A stretch of DNA of 64,000 bases. Origin: Nocardioides astragali (lineage in GTDB: Bacteria > Actinomycetota > Actinomycetes > Propionibacteriales > Nocardioidaceae). Shown here piece by piece: positions 1-8,763 of this stretch. The translations under genes were made by a program, and so were the position numbers. How positions within the stretch are numbered: position 1 is the first letter of the stretch; each line of letters starts with the position of its first letter. The stretch is from the NCBI RefSeq assembly GCF_024436375.1, contig NZ_JAFMZM010000008.1, positions 124,001-188,000 on the forward strand, in the 5' to 3' direction. The notes under the pieces were generated by a model. The model saw nothing but the letters and a program-made list of their open reading frames with translations. It did not search any database and was not told where the DNA came from.

Positions 1-128
1 GCCCGAGAGACGCGCCAGGACGCTAGATCCGGACCGAGGCCGAGGCGCGTTCGCCTGCGGGACTTGCCCGAATGTGGTGACGGCGGGCCAGTGACGTTCC
101 CCCGTCGCCCCGCGGAAGAACTTGTCGT

Positions 129-154
129 CATGTGCGGCGTTCCTTCGGCACATG
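129..154. promoter_or_regulatory. candidate operator palindrome upstream of the permease
   Basis: Perfect 7-bp arms CATGTGC (129-135) and GCACATG (148-154) are separated by 12 nt, about 85 nt before the permease start. It could bind a regulator of the catabolic block, but no cognate regulator is encoded nearby. The rest of positions 1-236 holds no gene that I can support. Confidence 0.3.
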
Positions 155-236
155 TCGCCAGTGAGGGTGTGTGATGTGGCGCACTAGTTTGTGGTTTCTC
201 GGGTACCCACCCCCTGCGAGAACTGGAGGCCTGCAC

Positions 237-1661
237 ATGTCGATGTTCAAGTGGGAAGTGGTCGATCCCGCCCCGGGCGAGGCGGTGGCCCCCCACCAGC
301 GACTGCCGTGGGGCAAGACGATCGGGCTCGGTGCCCAGCACGTGGTCGCCATGTTCGGCGCCACCTTCGTGTTCCCGCTCGTCATGGGACTCGACCCCAA
401 CCTCGCCATCATGTTCTCGGGGTTCTGCACCATCCTGTTCCTGCTGATCGTGCAGAACAAGGTGCCCAGCTACCTCGGCACCAGCGCGTCCTTCGTCGCC
501 TCCGTCGCGGCCATCCGCGCGCTCGACGAGGGCAACGACTCCTCCTACGTCACCGGCGCGATCCTGGTCGGCGGCCTCGTGCTCGCCGCCGTCGGCGTGC
601 TGGTCCACTTCGCTGGCTCCCAGCTCATCCACCGGATCCTGCCCCCGGCAGTGACCGGGGCCGTGGTCATGCTCATCGGCTTCAACCTCGCGCCCGTGGT
701 GGCCGGCATCTACTGGCCGCAGGACCAGTGGATCGCCCTGCTCACCGCGGCGTTCATGGTGTTCGCCGCCGTCATGCTCCCCGGCTTCTGGTCGCGGATC
801 GCGGTCTTCCTGGCGCTGATCTTCGGCTACCTGCTGTCCTGGGTCGCCGACCTTGTGTTCGGTCCCATCACCTCCGTGCTGGGCGGCGCCACCGAGGCGA
901 CCGAGCACGACCGCGTCTCCTGGGCCGGGGTGGAGGCCGCCAGCTGGATCGGCCTCCCGAGCGGCACGCTGGCCGACGGCGTCTCCGTGGTCCACGGCCC
1001 GTCGTTCTCACTGACCGCGATCCTGCTCGTGCTGCCCGGTGTGATCGCGCTCGTCGCCGAGAACACCGGTCACGTCAAGGCGGTCGCCGAGATGAGCGGC
1101 CAGGACCTCGACCCCTACATGGGCCGCGCCATCGGGGCCGACGGCCTCGCGACCGCGTTCGCGAGCGCATTCGGCGGCTCCCCGACCACGACGTACGCCG
1201 AGAACATCGGCGTCATGGGCGCGACGCGCGTCTACAGCACCGCTGCCTACTACGTCGCCGCGGCCGTCGCCATCCTGCTGGGTCTGTGCCCGAAGTTCGG
1301 CGCGATCGTCAATGCAACGCCGGGTGGGGTGCTCGGGGGCATCACGGTCGTGCTCTACGGGATGATCGGTCTCGTGGGAGCCAAGATCTGGGTCGAGAAC
1401 AACGTCGACTTCGGCAACCCGATCAACATGGTCGGCCTGGCGGCCGGCCTGATCGCCGGCATCGGTGGCGTGACCCTGACCTTCGGTGACGACTTCGAGC
1501 TCGGCGGCATCGCCCTCGGCACGATCCTGGTCATCGCGTTCTTCCACATGGTCAAGGGCCGCGCCGGCGAGGGCGCCGGCAGCGTGACCCGCCACACGAG
1601 CCACCCGGACTACGACGAGGGCGTCGACGACGCCGCCTCGGGAGGCTCCACCCCGCGATGA
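237..1661 (+). CDS. nucleobase:cation symporter-2 family permease (uracil/xanthine type)
   Basis: A 474-residue polytopic inner-membrane protein of the NCS2 (uracil-xanthine permease) family, expected to import a purine or pyrimidine base with a cation. The family QH motif is seen as LGAQHVVAMFG near residue 31 and the signature ENIGVMGATR near residue 320. About 12 hydrophobic segments follow each other. The ATG at 237 is chosen over an upstream frame-open ATG at 171 because GGAGG at 225-229 sits 7 nt before it. The stop overlaps the next start (ATGA), so it is translationally coupled to the molybdenum hydroxylase subunits. This suggests that the imported base is the substrate of that enzyme. 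Which base cannot be read from the sequence. Confidence 0.9.
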   Translation: MSMFKWEVVDPAPGEAVAPHQRLPWGKTIGLGAQHVVAMFGATFVFPLVMGLDPNLAIMFSGFCTILFLLIVQNKVPSYLGTSASFVASVAAIRALDEGNDSSYVTGAILVGGLVLAAVGVLVHFAGSQLIHRILPPAVTGAVVMLIGFNLAPVVAGIYWPQDQWIALLTAAFMVFAAVMLPGFWSRIAVFLALIFGYLLSWVADLVFGPITSVLGGATEATEHDRVSWAGVEAASWIGLPSGTLADGVSVVHGPSFSLTAILLVLPGVIALVAENTGHVKAVAEMSGQDLDPYMGRAIGADGLATAFASAFGGSPTTTYAENIGVMGATRVYSTAAYYVAAAVAILLGLCPKFGAIVNATPGGVLGGITVVLYGMIGLVGAKIWVENNVDFGNPINMVGLAAGLIAGIGGVTLTFGDDFELGGIALGTILVIAFFHMVKGRAGEGAGSVTRHTSHPDYDEGVDDAASGGSTPR

Positions 1662-2518
1662 AGCCCGCACCCTTCGCCTTCCTGCGCCCGTCCACCCTCG
1701 AGGAGGCCCTCGCGGCGCTCGCGGGGGAGCAGGGGGCGAAGGTGCTGGCCGGCGGTCAGTCCCTGGTCCCGCTGTTGTCCATGCGTCTGGCAGCCCCGTC
1801 GATGCTCGTCGACATCAACGCCGTGCCGGACCTCGGCCACATCGACATCGATGAGGCCGGGGTCCGGATCGGGGCCCTCGCCCGCCACGCCGAGGTCCTC
1901 GCGTCGGCCGAGGCGGCCGAGACCCAGCCGTTGCTCGCGATGGCGCTGAGCCACGTGGCCCATCCGACGATCCGCAACCGCGGGACCACCGTGGGCTCCC
2001 TGGTGCACGCCGACGCCGCAGCGGAGATGCCGATGGTCCTGCGACTCCTGGAGGGGTCGGTGGACGTCGCGTCGGTGCGCGGTCGTCGTACGATCCCGGC
2101 GGCGGAGCTGTTCGCCGGCCCCCTCGAGTCGACCCTGGCCCACGACGAGATCGCCGTCGAGGCGTTCTTCCCGGCCCTGGCGGCCGGTGCCGGGGTGGCG
2201 TTCGAGGAGATCGCGCGCCGCCACGGCGACTACGCGCTGGTCGGGGTCGCGGCACTAGTTCAGCTCGATGGCGACGAGATCACCGGTGCCCGCCTGGGCT
2301 TCGTGTCGGTGAGCGACATTCCCACGGTCGTCGACGTGACCGAGGCCGTGAACGACCGCGCCGACCCGGCCGCGGCCGCCCTGGCCGAGCTGGAGCCCGC
2401 CGACGACATCCACGCCTCCGCCGAATACCGCGCCCACCTGGTGAAGGTGCTGACCACCCGCGTGCTGGCAGCCGCGATCGACCACGCCCGGTCCCGGGCA
2501 CGGAAGGTGACGACCTGA
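1658..2518 (+). CDS. molybdenum hydroxylase FAD subunit (CoxM/XdhB-like)
   Basis: The 286-residue medium subunit of a xanthine dehydrogenase/CO dehydrogenase family enzyme. It binds FAD and passes electrons from the iron-sulfur subunit. FAD-binding motifs are visible as AGGQSLVPLLSMR near residue 31 and TIRNRGTTVGSL near residue 105; a CO dehydrogenase flavoprotein C-terminal domain makes up roughly the last 100 residues. It overlaps the permease by 4 nt upstream and ends at the A of the next ATG, so the three subunits form one tightly packed operon in the order M-S-L. The length is normal for the family. Confidence 0.92.
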   Translation: MKPAPFAFLRPSTLEEALAALAGEQGAKVLAGGQSLVPLLSMRLAAPSMLVDINAVPDLGHIDIDEAGVRIGALARHAEVLASAEAAETQPLLAMALSHVAHPTIRNRGTTVGSLVHADAAAEMPMVLRLLEGSVDVASVRGRRTIPAAELFAGPLESTLAHDEIAVEAFFPALAAGAGVAFEEIARRHGDYALVGVAALVQLDGDEITGARLGFVSVSDIPTVVDVTEAVNDRADPAAAALAELEPADDIHASAEYRAHLVKVLTTRVLAAAIDHARSRARKVTT

Positions 2519-3066
2519 TGAGCAACGCCGCCGGGGAGGAGGTCCACGACGTCCGCCTCCACGTCAACGGATCCGTCCACGAGGTGCAGGTGCCCGCGCG
2601 GCGCCTGCTCTCCGACGCGCTGCGCCACGACTGCGGGCTGACTGGCACCCACGTCGGCTGCGAGCACGGGGTCTGCGGCGCCTGCACGGTCCTGGTCGGC
2701 GGCAGGCCGATGCGCTCGTGCCTCATGCTCGCGGTCTCCGCCGTGGACGCCGAGATCACCACGGTGGAAGGGCTCACCGAGGCCGACGGCTCGCCGGAGG
2801 GCCGGTTGAGCCCGGTCCAGCAGGCGTTCTCGGACTGCCACGGCCTCCAGTGCGGCTTCTGCACACCCGGCTTCCTGACCACCATCACCGCCGGGCTGCG
2901 TGACAACCCGGACCCGTCCGAGGACGAGGCGCGCGAGATGATCGCCGGCAACCTCTGCCGCTGCACGGGCTACCAGAACATCGTGAAGTCGGTGCTGCGC
3001 GCGGCCGCCCTTCGTGACGGTCGCGGGGCGACCTCCTCAGGGACCGAAAACTTGGAGGACGCATGA
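2518..3066 (+). CDS. molybdenum hydroxylase [2Fe-2S] subunit (CoxS/XdhC-like)
   Basis: The 182-residue small subunit carrying two [2Fe-2S] clusters. The N-terminal plant-type cluster is seen as CEHGVCGACTVL near residue 48 with a further Cys in RSCLM. The C-terminal cluster is seen as CGFCTPGF near 111 and CRCTGYQNI near 147. It relays electrons from the molybdenum centre to FAD. The ATG overlaps the last base of the CoxM-like stop and the end overlaps the CoxL-like start by 4 nt. The tail of about 25 residues after the second cluster is slightly long and low in complexity. Confidence 0.93.
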   Translation: MSNAAGEEVHDVRLHVNGSVHEVQVPARRLLSDALRHDCGLTGTHVGCEHGVCGACTVLVGGRPMRSCLMLAVSAVDAEITTVEGLTEADGSPEGRLSPVQQAFSDCHGLQCGFCTPGFLTTITAGLRDNPDPSEDEAREMIAGNLCRCTGYQNIVKSVLRAAALRDGRGATSSGTENLEDA

Positions 3067-5498
3067 CCACCAAGCTCTTCGGCACCAAGGTCGCTCGCGT
3101 GGAGGACCAGCGGTTCCTGCGTGGACAGGGCCGCTACGTCGACGACCTGCTCCACGACGACCCGCGCCTGCTCCACTCCGCGGTGCTGCGCTCACCCCAC
3201 GCGCACGCGCGCATCACCGACATCGACGTCTCCGACGTGCTCGACCTCGACGGTGTGCTCGCCGTCTGGACCTACGACGACCTGACCGGGCCGATGGCCG
3301 AGCCGCTGCCGCTGCTCATCCCGCACCCGACGCTCACCCACGGCCGCACGCAGTACGCCCTCGCGAAGGACGAGGTCAACTACGTCGGCGAGGCGATCGC
3401 CTTCGTGGTCGCCGTCGACCGCTACGTCGCCGAGGACGCGGTGTCGCGGATCCGCGTCGACTACGACTACCTCGAGCCGGTCGTCGGGATCGACGCGGCT
3501 CGCGCCGCGCAGCGCCTGGTGCACGACGACGTACCCGGCAACGTCGGGGCGCGGATGGAGCAGGAGAACGGCGACGCGCGCGCCGCGATCGCCGACGCGC
3601 CGCACACCCTGACCCTCGACCTCGACATCGAGCGGTCCGCCTGCACGCCCATGGAGGGACGCGGCACCGTCGCGCGCTGGGACCCCGACACAAGCCGGCT
3701 GACCGTGTGGTCGTCGACCCAGACGTCCACGGGCGTGCGCGGGTGCGTCGCCGCCAAGCTCGGCCTCGACCTGGCCAGGGTCGACGTCATCACCCCCGAC
3801 GTGGGTGGGGGCTTCGGCGTGAAGATCAACCACCCGTGGCCCGAGGAGCTGCTGGTGCCGCTCGCCGCGATGACCCTGGGCCGTCCGGTGAAGTTCACCG
3901 AAGACCGCCGCGAGCACTTCATCTCCTCGGCGCACGAGCGGGCGCAGCAGCACCACGTCGAGGTCGGCTTCGACGACGACGGTCGCCTGCTCGGGCTCAA
4001 CGTCGAGTTCTGGCACGACCACGGCGCCTACACGCCCTACGGCCTGATCGTCCCGATCATCACCTCGACCCAGCTCCTCGGCCCCTACAAGCCGCTCAAC
4101 TACCGCGTCGTCTTCGAGTCGCTCTACACCAACACGGTCATGGTCACCCCCTACCGCGGGGCCGGGCGGCCGCAGGGCTGCTTCGTGATGGAGCGGACGA
4201 TGGACGCGATCGCGGCCTACCTCGGCAAGGACCGCACCGAGGTCCGCAGCACCAACTTCATCCAGCCCGACGAGTTCCCCTACGAGCACGGACTGGTGTT
4301 CCAGGACGGCCGCGAGCTGACCTACGACTCCGGCGACTACCCGGCCTCGCTGGCCAAGCTCAAGGAGCTGGTCGGCTGGGACGAGTTCGAGCAGTTCCGT
4401 GCCGAGATGGCGGCGCAGGGACGGCGGGTCGGCATCGGCCTGGCCTGCTACGTCGAGGGCACCGGCGTCGGCCCCTACGAAGGTGCCCACGTCCACATCG
4501 AGACCTCCGGCAAGGTCAAGGTCGCCACCGGCCTGACCACGCAGGGCCAGGGGCACCAGACCGCGTTCGCGCAGATCGTCGCCGACACCCTCGGCGTGCG
4601 GTTCGAGGACGTCGAGATCACCACCGGCGACACCCGCAAGATGCCGTACGCCGTCGGCACGTTCGCGTCGCGCGCGGCCGTCATGAGCGGGTCGGCGATC
4701 CACCTGGCCTCGCTGCGCGCCAAGGAGAAGGCGCTGCGGATCGCGGCCGAGGCGCTGGAGGCCGACGAGTCCGACCTGGAGATCGTGGACGGGGTGGTCT
4801 CGGTGCGCGGCACCGACGCCTCGCCCGGGACCCGGATCGACCTCGGCACGGTCGCCGTGCTGTCCAACCCGCTGCGCTACGCCTTCGACGAGGCGTCCAA
4901 GGCCGCCACCCAGTTCTCCGTCGGTGACCCGGGCAGGCCCCCGGTCGCCGAGGACGACGAGCCGGGCCTGGAGGGCAAGGACTTCTACTCGCCCCAGCGC
5001 TCGACCTTCGCCAACGGCATGCACGCGGTGATCGTGGAGACCGACCCCGACACCGCCGAGATCACCATCCTCAAGTACGCCGTCGTGCACGACTGCGGCC
5101 ACCTGATCAACCCGATGATCGTCGAGGGCCAGATCCACGGCGGCGTCGCGCAGGGAGTGGGTGGCGCGCTCTACGAGCGGATGGTCTACGACGAGTCGGG
5201 GCAGCTGCTCAACGCGTCCTTCATGGACTTCCTGATGCCCTACGTCACCGAGGTGCCGACCACGATCGACATCGACCACCTCGAGACGCCCTCTCCGCTC
5301 AACCCGCTCGGCATCAAGGGCGCCGGCGAGGCGGGCGTGATCCCGTCGGCCGCGGTCTTCGCGGCCGCGATCGAGGACGCCGAGGGCTTCCCGATCACGG
5401 CGATGCCCATCTCGCCGTCCGAGCTGTACGCGCTGCGCCTCGCGCACGCCGACGACCCCGCCGAAGCCGCCGAAGCCGCCACCACCACCGCTGGTTGA
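3063..5498 (+). CDS. molybdenum hydroxylase large catalytic subunit (CoxL/XdhA-like, form II)
   Basis: An 811-residue molybdopterin cytosine dinucleotide-binding subunit. The active-site loop reads PYRGAGRPQ near residue 362, which is the form II/xanthine dehydrogenase type and not the AYxCSFR loop of true CO dehydrogenase. The glutamate expected to activate water lies in GAGEAGVIP near residue 751. It therefore probably hydroxylates an N-heterocycle. Permease and ring-opening genes in the same block favour a nucleobase-like substrate; uracil to barbiturate is one possibility. The C-terminus ends in an Ala/Glu/Thr-rich tail. The last Gly codon and the stop lie inside a palindromic repeat, so the original C-terminus may have been altered. 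Confidence 0.92.
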   Translation: MTTKLFGTKVARVEDQRFLRGQGRYVDDLLHDDPRLLHSAVLRSPHAHARITDIDVSDVLDLDGVLAVWTYDDLTGPMAEPLPLLIPHPTLTHGRTQYALAKDEVNYVGEAIAFVVAVDRYVAEDAVSRIRVDYDYLEPVVGIDAARAAQRLVHDDVPGNVGARMEQENGDARAAIADAPHTLTLDLDIERSACTPMEGRGTVARWDPDTSRLTVWSSTQTSTGVRGCVAAKLGLDLARVDVITPDVGGGFGVKINHPWPEELLVPLAAMTLGRPVKFTEDRREHFISSAHERAQQHHVEVGFDDDGRLLGLNVEFWHDHGAYTPYGLIVPIITSTQLLGPYKPLNYRVVFESLYTNTVMVTPYRGAGRPQGCFVMERTMDAIAAYLGKDRTEVRSTNFIQPDEFPYEHGLVFQDGRELTYDSGDYPASLAKLKELVGWDEFEQFRAEMAAQGRRVGIGLACYVEGTGVGPYEGAHVHIETSGKVKVATGLTTQGQGHQTAFAQIVADTLGVRFEDVEITTGDTRKMPYAVGTFASRAAVMSGSAIHLASLRAKEKALRIAAEALEADESDLEIVDGVVSVRGTDASPGTRIDLGTVAVLSNPLRYAFDEASKAATQFSVGDPGRPPVAEDDEPGLEGKDFYSPQRSTFANGMHAVIVETDPDTAEITILKYAVVHDCGHLINPMIVEGQIHGGVAQGVGGALYERMVYDESGQLLNASFMDFLMPYVTEVPTTIDIDHLETPSPLNPLGIKGAGEAGVIPSAAVFAAAIEDAEGFPITAMPISPSELYALRLAHADDPAEAAEAATTTAG

Positions 5499-5527
5499 GG
5501 AGCTCGCGCAGCGAGCGTCACGAAACC
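5493..5527. repeat. palindromic repeat, family A, copy 1
   Basis: A 35-bp element that begins GGTTGAGG and ends CGAAACC, with a central stem GCTCGC/GCGAGC around GCA. The same outline occurs at 18387-18419 and, degenerate, inside the CoxG-like gene. The TGA within GGTTGA is the stop codon of the CoxL-like gene. Confidence 0.75.
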
Positions 5528-5545
5528 GAGCTCACAGGAGAAGAC

Positions 5546-6208
5546 ATGAAGTTCACCGGCGAGAACGTCCTCGCGGCGCCCGTCGAGCAGGCGTGGGACG
5601 CCCTGCTCGACCCCGCCGTGCTCGTCCGCACCATCCCGGGCTGCGAGCGGCTGGAGGCGACCGGCGACAACGCGTACGCCATGACCGTGACAGCGGGGGT
5701 CGCCTCGATCAAGGGCACCTACGCCGGGTCGTGCGAGCTGCGGGACCTGGTCGAGCACGAGTCGCTCGTGATGAAGCTCGACGGAGCCGGTGCGCCCGGC
5801 ACGATCGGCGCGACGGTGCAGGTCCGCTTCCTTCCGGAGGGGTCGTCGACGCGGATCTCCTACGACGCCGACGCGATCGTCGGCGGGATGATCGGTGGCG
5901 TCGGGCAGCGGATGCTCACCTCGGTCTCGCGCCGGATGGCCGCGGAGTTCTTCGGCAACGTCGACGCGGTGCTGGCCGGAGGTGGCGCGGCTCCCGCTGC
6001 GCTGGTCGAGGAGGGCGCGCAGCGCGCACCGCTGGTCGAGGAGGGCGCGCAGCGCCCGTCACGAGGCCCGGTGGCAGGGCAGGTCTTCACCGCCCCGGCC
6101 GCCCCCGCGGCCGGCTCGCGCCAGGAGTTCCTCACCGGCGTGGCCGTCGGCGCGGGGCTGGTGGTGCTCGGCGTCATCGTGGGCGGGATCTTCGGTCGTC
6201 GCCGATGA
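5546..6208 (+). CDS. CoxG-like SRPBCC accessory protein with C-terminal membrane anchor
   Basis: A 220-residue protein. Residues 1-145 form a CoxG/SRPBCC-like domain (MKFTGENVLAAPVEQAWDAL at the start). In characterised systems CoxG helps recruit the molybdenum enzyme to the membrane. A hydrophobic segment at about 193-216 ending GRRR would anchor it. The ATG at 5546 has AGGAG at 5536-5540 and starts at the domain boundary. Between domain and anchor, residues about 152-172 are a tandem 10-residue repeat of the type LVEEGAQR(A/P)P, encoded by two 30-bp copies that match palindromic repeat family A. The repeat has therefore been captured in frame as linker sequence. The gene overlaps the amidase start by 4 nt. 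Confidence 0.88.
   Translation: MKFTGENVLAAPVEQAWDALLDPAVLVRTIPGCERLEATGDNAYAMTVTAGVASIKGTYAGSCELRDLVEHESLVMKLDGAGAPGTIGATVQVRFLPEGSSTRISYDADAIVGGMIGGVGQRMLTSVSRRMAAEFFGNVDAVLAGGGAAPAALVEEGAQRAPLVEEGAQRPSRGPVAGQVFTAPAAPAAGSRQEFLTGVAVGAGLVVLGVIVGGIFGRRR
6004..6068. repeat. palindromic repeat family A captured inside a coding sequence (tandem)
   Basis: Two near-identical 30-bp units starting GGTCGAGGAGGGCGCGCAGC at 6004 and 6034. The second continues into GTCACGAGGCC, which matches the ending of the copy at 5493-5527 with C for T changes. The frame stays open across both. Confidence 0.7.
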
Positions 6209-7611
6209 CTGACCTGAGCGTCGAATCGACCGCACGCGCCCAGGCCGCCGCCGTGCGCGGGGGTGACATCTCGGCGCGGGAGCTGCTCGACCTGCACCTG
6301 TCCCGGATCGCCGAGCGCAACCCGGAGCTCAACGCGATCGTCTCGCTCGACGAGGAGCGCGCCCGCGAGGCCGCAGCAGACGCCGACCAGGCATACGCGT
6401 CGGGCGCGTTCGTCGGTCCCCTGCACGGCCTGCCGTTCGCGGTGAAGGACACCCACGCGCTGAAGGGCTGGCGCACGACGTACGGCTCGCCGATCCACGC
6501 CGACTGGGTGGCCGACCACGACGACCTGCTCGTCGAGCGGATCCACCGGGCGGGCGCGGTGTTCGTCGGCAAGACCAACGTGCCGGAGTTCGCAGCCGGG
6601 TCGCACACCTTCAACACAGTCTTCGGCGTCACCCGCAACCCGGTCGACCCGACGCGGTCCGCCGGCGGCTCCAGCGGGGGTGCGGCGTGTGCGCTGGCCG
6701 CTGGGATGGTGCCCCTGGCCGACGGCTCGGACATGGGTGGCTCGCTGCGCAACCCGGCGTCGTTCTGCGGGGTGGTGGGCATGCGGCCGTCGCTGGGGCG
6801 GGTCCCGGAGTGGCCGCTCTACAACCAGTGGGAGACCACGTCCGTCAGCGGACCGCTGGCGCGCAACGTGGGCGACCTAGCGCTGCTGCTGTCCGTCCTC
6901 GCCGGCCCGGATGCGCGCGCGCCCCAGGCGCTCGGCGATCCAGGGGCGGCCTTCGCGCCGCCGCTTGCGCCGTCGTCGCTCGCCGGGCTCCGGGTGGCGT
7001 GCTCGGTGGACCTCGGGGGCGCGCTGGTCGTCGACCACGAGGTCGCGGACCTCGTACGTGCGAGCGCCGCCCGGCTGTCCGACGCCGGTGCCGCCGTCAC
7101 CGAGGCCCACCCCGACCTGTCCCTGGCCGACGACACCTTCCGCACGCTGCGGGCGTGGCACTTCCAGGCGAAGCTCGGGCCGCTCCTGGCCGAGCACCCG
7201 AGCTCCTTCAAACCGTCGCTGGAGGCCAACATCCGGGCAGGGGAGTCCCTCACCGGCGCCGACGTGGCCCGGGCGTACACGCAGCGGACGGCGCTGTCGG
7301 AGACGATGCGTCTGTTCTTCGGCGACCACGACGTGCTGCTGCTGCCCACCTCTCAGGTGCCGCCCTTCCCGGTCGAGCAGGAGTTCCCCGAGTCGATCAA
7401 CGGCCAGGAGATGCCCGACTACCTCGCGTGGATGCGATCGGCGTACTTCATCACCGTGACCGGCTGCCCGGCCATCTCAGTGCCCGCCGGCACCACCGCC
7501 GACGGCCTCCCGGTCGGCATCCAGCTCGTCGCCCGGCACGGCGCGGACCGTGCGCTCCTCGAGGTCGCCGCGGCCGTCGAGGCCCTCCTCGCCGCATCGA
7601 GCGGTGGCTGA
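6205..7611 (+). CDS. amidase signature family hydrolase
   Basis: A 468-residue amidase signature enzyme that hydrolyses a C-N amide or ureide bond with a Ser-cisSer-Lys triad. The Lys is seen in VKDTHALKG near residue 79, the cis-Ser in SAGGSSGGAA near 152-161 and the nucleophile region in GSDMGGSLR near 174-182. The ATG overlaps the CoxG-like stop (ATGA). In this context it could cleave the ureido-acid released by ring opening, as ureidomalonase-type or AtzE-type amidases do; that is inference. The three final codons and the stop (GGT GGC TGA) belong to hairpin repeat B, so the C-terminus has been set by the repeat. Confidence 0.9.
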   Translation: MTDLSVESTARAQAAAVRGGDISARELLDLHLSRIAERNPELNAIVSLDEERAREAAADADQAYASGAFVGPLHGLPFAVKDTHALKGWRTTYGSPIHADWVADHDDLLVERIHRAGAVFVGKTNVPEFAAGSHTFNTVFGVTRNPVDPTRSAGGSSGGAACALAAGMVPLADGSDMGGSLRNPASFCGVVGMRPSLGRVPEWPLYNQWETTSVSGPLARNVGDLALLLSVLAGPDARAPQALGDPGAAFAPPLAPSSLAGLRVACSVDLGGALVVDHEVADLVRASAARLSDAGAAVTEAHPDLSLADDTFRTLRAWHFQAKLGPLLAEHPSSFKPSLEANIRAGESLTGADVARAYTQRTALSETMRLFFGDHDVLLLPTSQVPPFPVEQEFPESINGQEMPDYLAWMRSAYFITVTGCPAISVPAGTTADGLPVGIQLVARHGADRALLEVAAAVEALLAASSGG

Positions 7612-7651
7612 GCAACCTTTCTCCCAGCGGATTCGGTTGCTGGCTCACCGC
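7601..7651. repeat. hairpin repeat, family B, copy 1
   Basis: Arms GCGGTGGCTGAGCAACC (7601-7617) and GGTTGCTGGCTCACCGC (7635-7651). The outer 5 bp and inner 7 bp pair perfectly, while the middle 5 bp reads GGCTG against GGCTC and does not pair. This internal bubble recurs in all three copies. Confidence 0.8.
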
Positions 7652-7672
7652 TCCTAGGGCCCGGTCCGTTGG

Positions 7673-7723
7673 GCGGTGGCTGAGCAACCTTCTGGGCGGC
7701 GGATTCGGTTGTTGGCTCACCGC
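7673..7723. repeat. hairpin repeat, family B, copy 2
   Basis: Same orientation and spacing as copy 1, with arms at 7673-7689 and 7707-7723. The only arm change is GGTTGTT for GGTTGCT. It starts 22 nt after copy 1 ends and lies 78 nt before the nuclease gene. Confidence 0.8.
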
Positions 7724-7801
7724 TCGTACGCTTCGGGATGCTTCTCCACAGATTGAGCAGCGGGGGTCGCACCCACCCCACCTCCCACGGTCGGATCGAG
7801 C

Positions 7802-8758
7802 GTGCGAGAGATCCCGGAGGAGCTGAGGTCGCGCCCGTTCACGCGCGCAGAGGCGATCGCGGCCGGGGTCAGCTCGCGGATGCTGCAAGGCAAGCGATTC
7901 GTACGAGTCCACGCCGGCGTGTACCGGTGGGTCGGCTTGGTCATGACGCAGACGCGCGCCATCGACGCGGCCCGTCTCGCGCTGCCGGCCGGCGCGCGGA
8001 CCACCGGCATCACCCGGCTCCAACAGCTGGGACTCGACTACGGCCCGCGCGAGCCGCTGCACTTCGTCGTGGAGGGGGACCTCCACCTGGTGCCAGCCGG
8101 GGTCTTCCTCCATCGGACAGTTCTCATGCCACCCGCCGACGACACGTGCGTCGACGTGGCGGCTTCCTTCGTCGCCTACTGCGCCACCGCACGGGTCATC
8201 GACGCCGTCAAGGTAGGGGACTGGTTGTTGCACCGCGGCCACCTGGATCCGTACGACCTCCTCGTGCTGGCTGAACGGGAGCCGTGGCGCGACGGCGCTG
8301 TGGAGGCTCGTTGGATCCTGCAGCACCTCGACGCCGGTGCCCGTTCCGTGCCTGAGTCGGAGATGCGCATCCTGCTGGGCTTCTCGGGTCTCCCCGAACC
8401 TGAGGTCAACCAGCCCTTCGACCCGACGGGTGCGCTGCCGTACCTCCTCGACCTCTACTACCGTCTGTTCAGGGTGGGGGTCGAGTACGAGGGATCGCAG
8501 CACCAGCAAGAACGCGCGGTCTACGTCGGTGACATCGGTCGGTACGCCGATCTGCGACGTGCTGGGGTGACGTACGTCCAGGTCACCAAGGAGCTGCTCG
8601 GTCGGCCGCGATCCCTCATCGGCACGGTGTATCGCGAACTCGTGGCGGCCGGCTACGAAGGTCCGACACCGAAGCTGGACGCAGACTGGCTGCGCGTCTT
8701 CAGCCGCGTGAGCGCCATGCCCGATCTGCCGCGCCGCTCGCGGCGGCGTACAGCCTGA
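7802..8758 (+). CDS. AbiEi-antitoxin-like N-terminus fused to DUF559/Vsr-like endonuclease domain
   Basis: A 318-residue protein. Residues 1-50 resemble the winged-helix start of AbiEi-family proteins (RSRPFTRAEAIAAGVSSRML, then VYRW). From about residue 180 the protein looks like a DUF559/Vsr-like PD-(D/E)xK nuclease: ESEMRILL, then LDLYYRLFRVGVEYEG near 213, then a QH pair and DIGRYADLRRAGVTYVQVT. The GTG start has no strong ribosome site. The gene stands alone and is bracketed by family B hairpins, two upstream and one starting 5 nt after the stop. No toxin partner is next to it. Function unknown; a DNA nuclease linked to the repeats is possible. Confidence 0.75.
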   Translation: MREIPEELRSRPFTRAEAIAAGVSSRMLQGKRFVRVHAGVYRWVGLVMTQTRAIDAARLALPAGARTTGITRLQQLGLDYGPREPLHFVVEGDLHLVPAGVFLHRTVLMPPADDTCVDVAASFVAYCATARVIDAVKVGDWLLHRGHLDPYDLLVLAEREPWRDGAVEARWILQHLDAGARSVPESEMRILLGFSGLPEPEVNQPFDPTGALPYLLDLYYRLFRVGVEYEGSQHQQERAVYVGDIGRYADLRRAGVTYVQVTKELLGRPRSLIGTVYRELVAAGYEGPTPKLDADWLRVFSRVSAMPDLPRRSRRRTA

Positions 8759-8763
8759 GATGG

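Noticed and set aside
3192..5447. Long open frame on the minus strand opposite the CoxL-like gene
   Set aside because: High GC at third positions keeps antisense frames open; the composition is biased toward Arg, Gly, Val and Asp and no domain is visible.
7802..8758. AbiEi/AbiEii type IV toxin-antitoxin pair
   Set aside because: No nucleotidyltransferase toxin gene is adjacent, and the C-terminus is a nuclease-like domain rather than an antitoxin domain.
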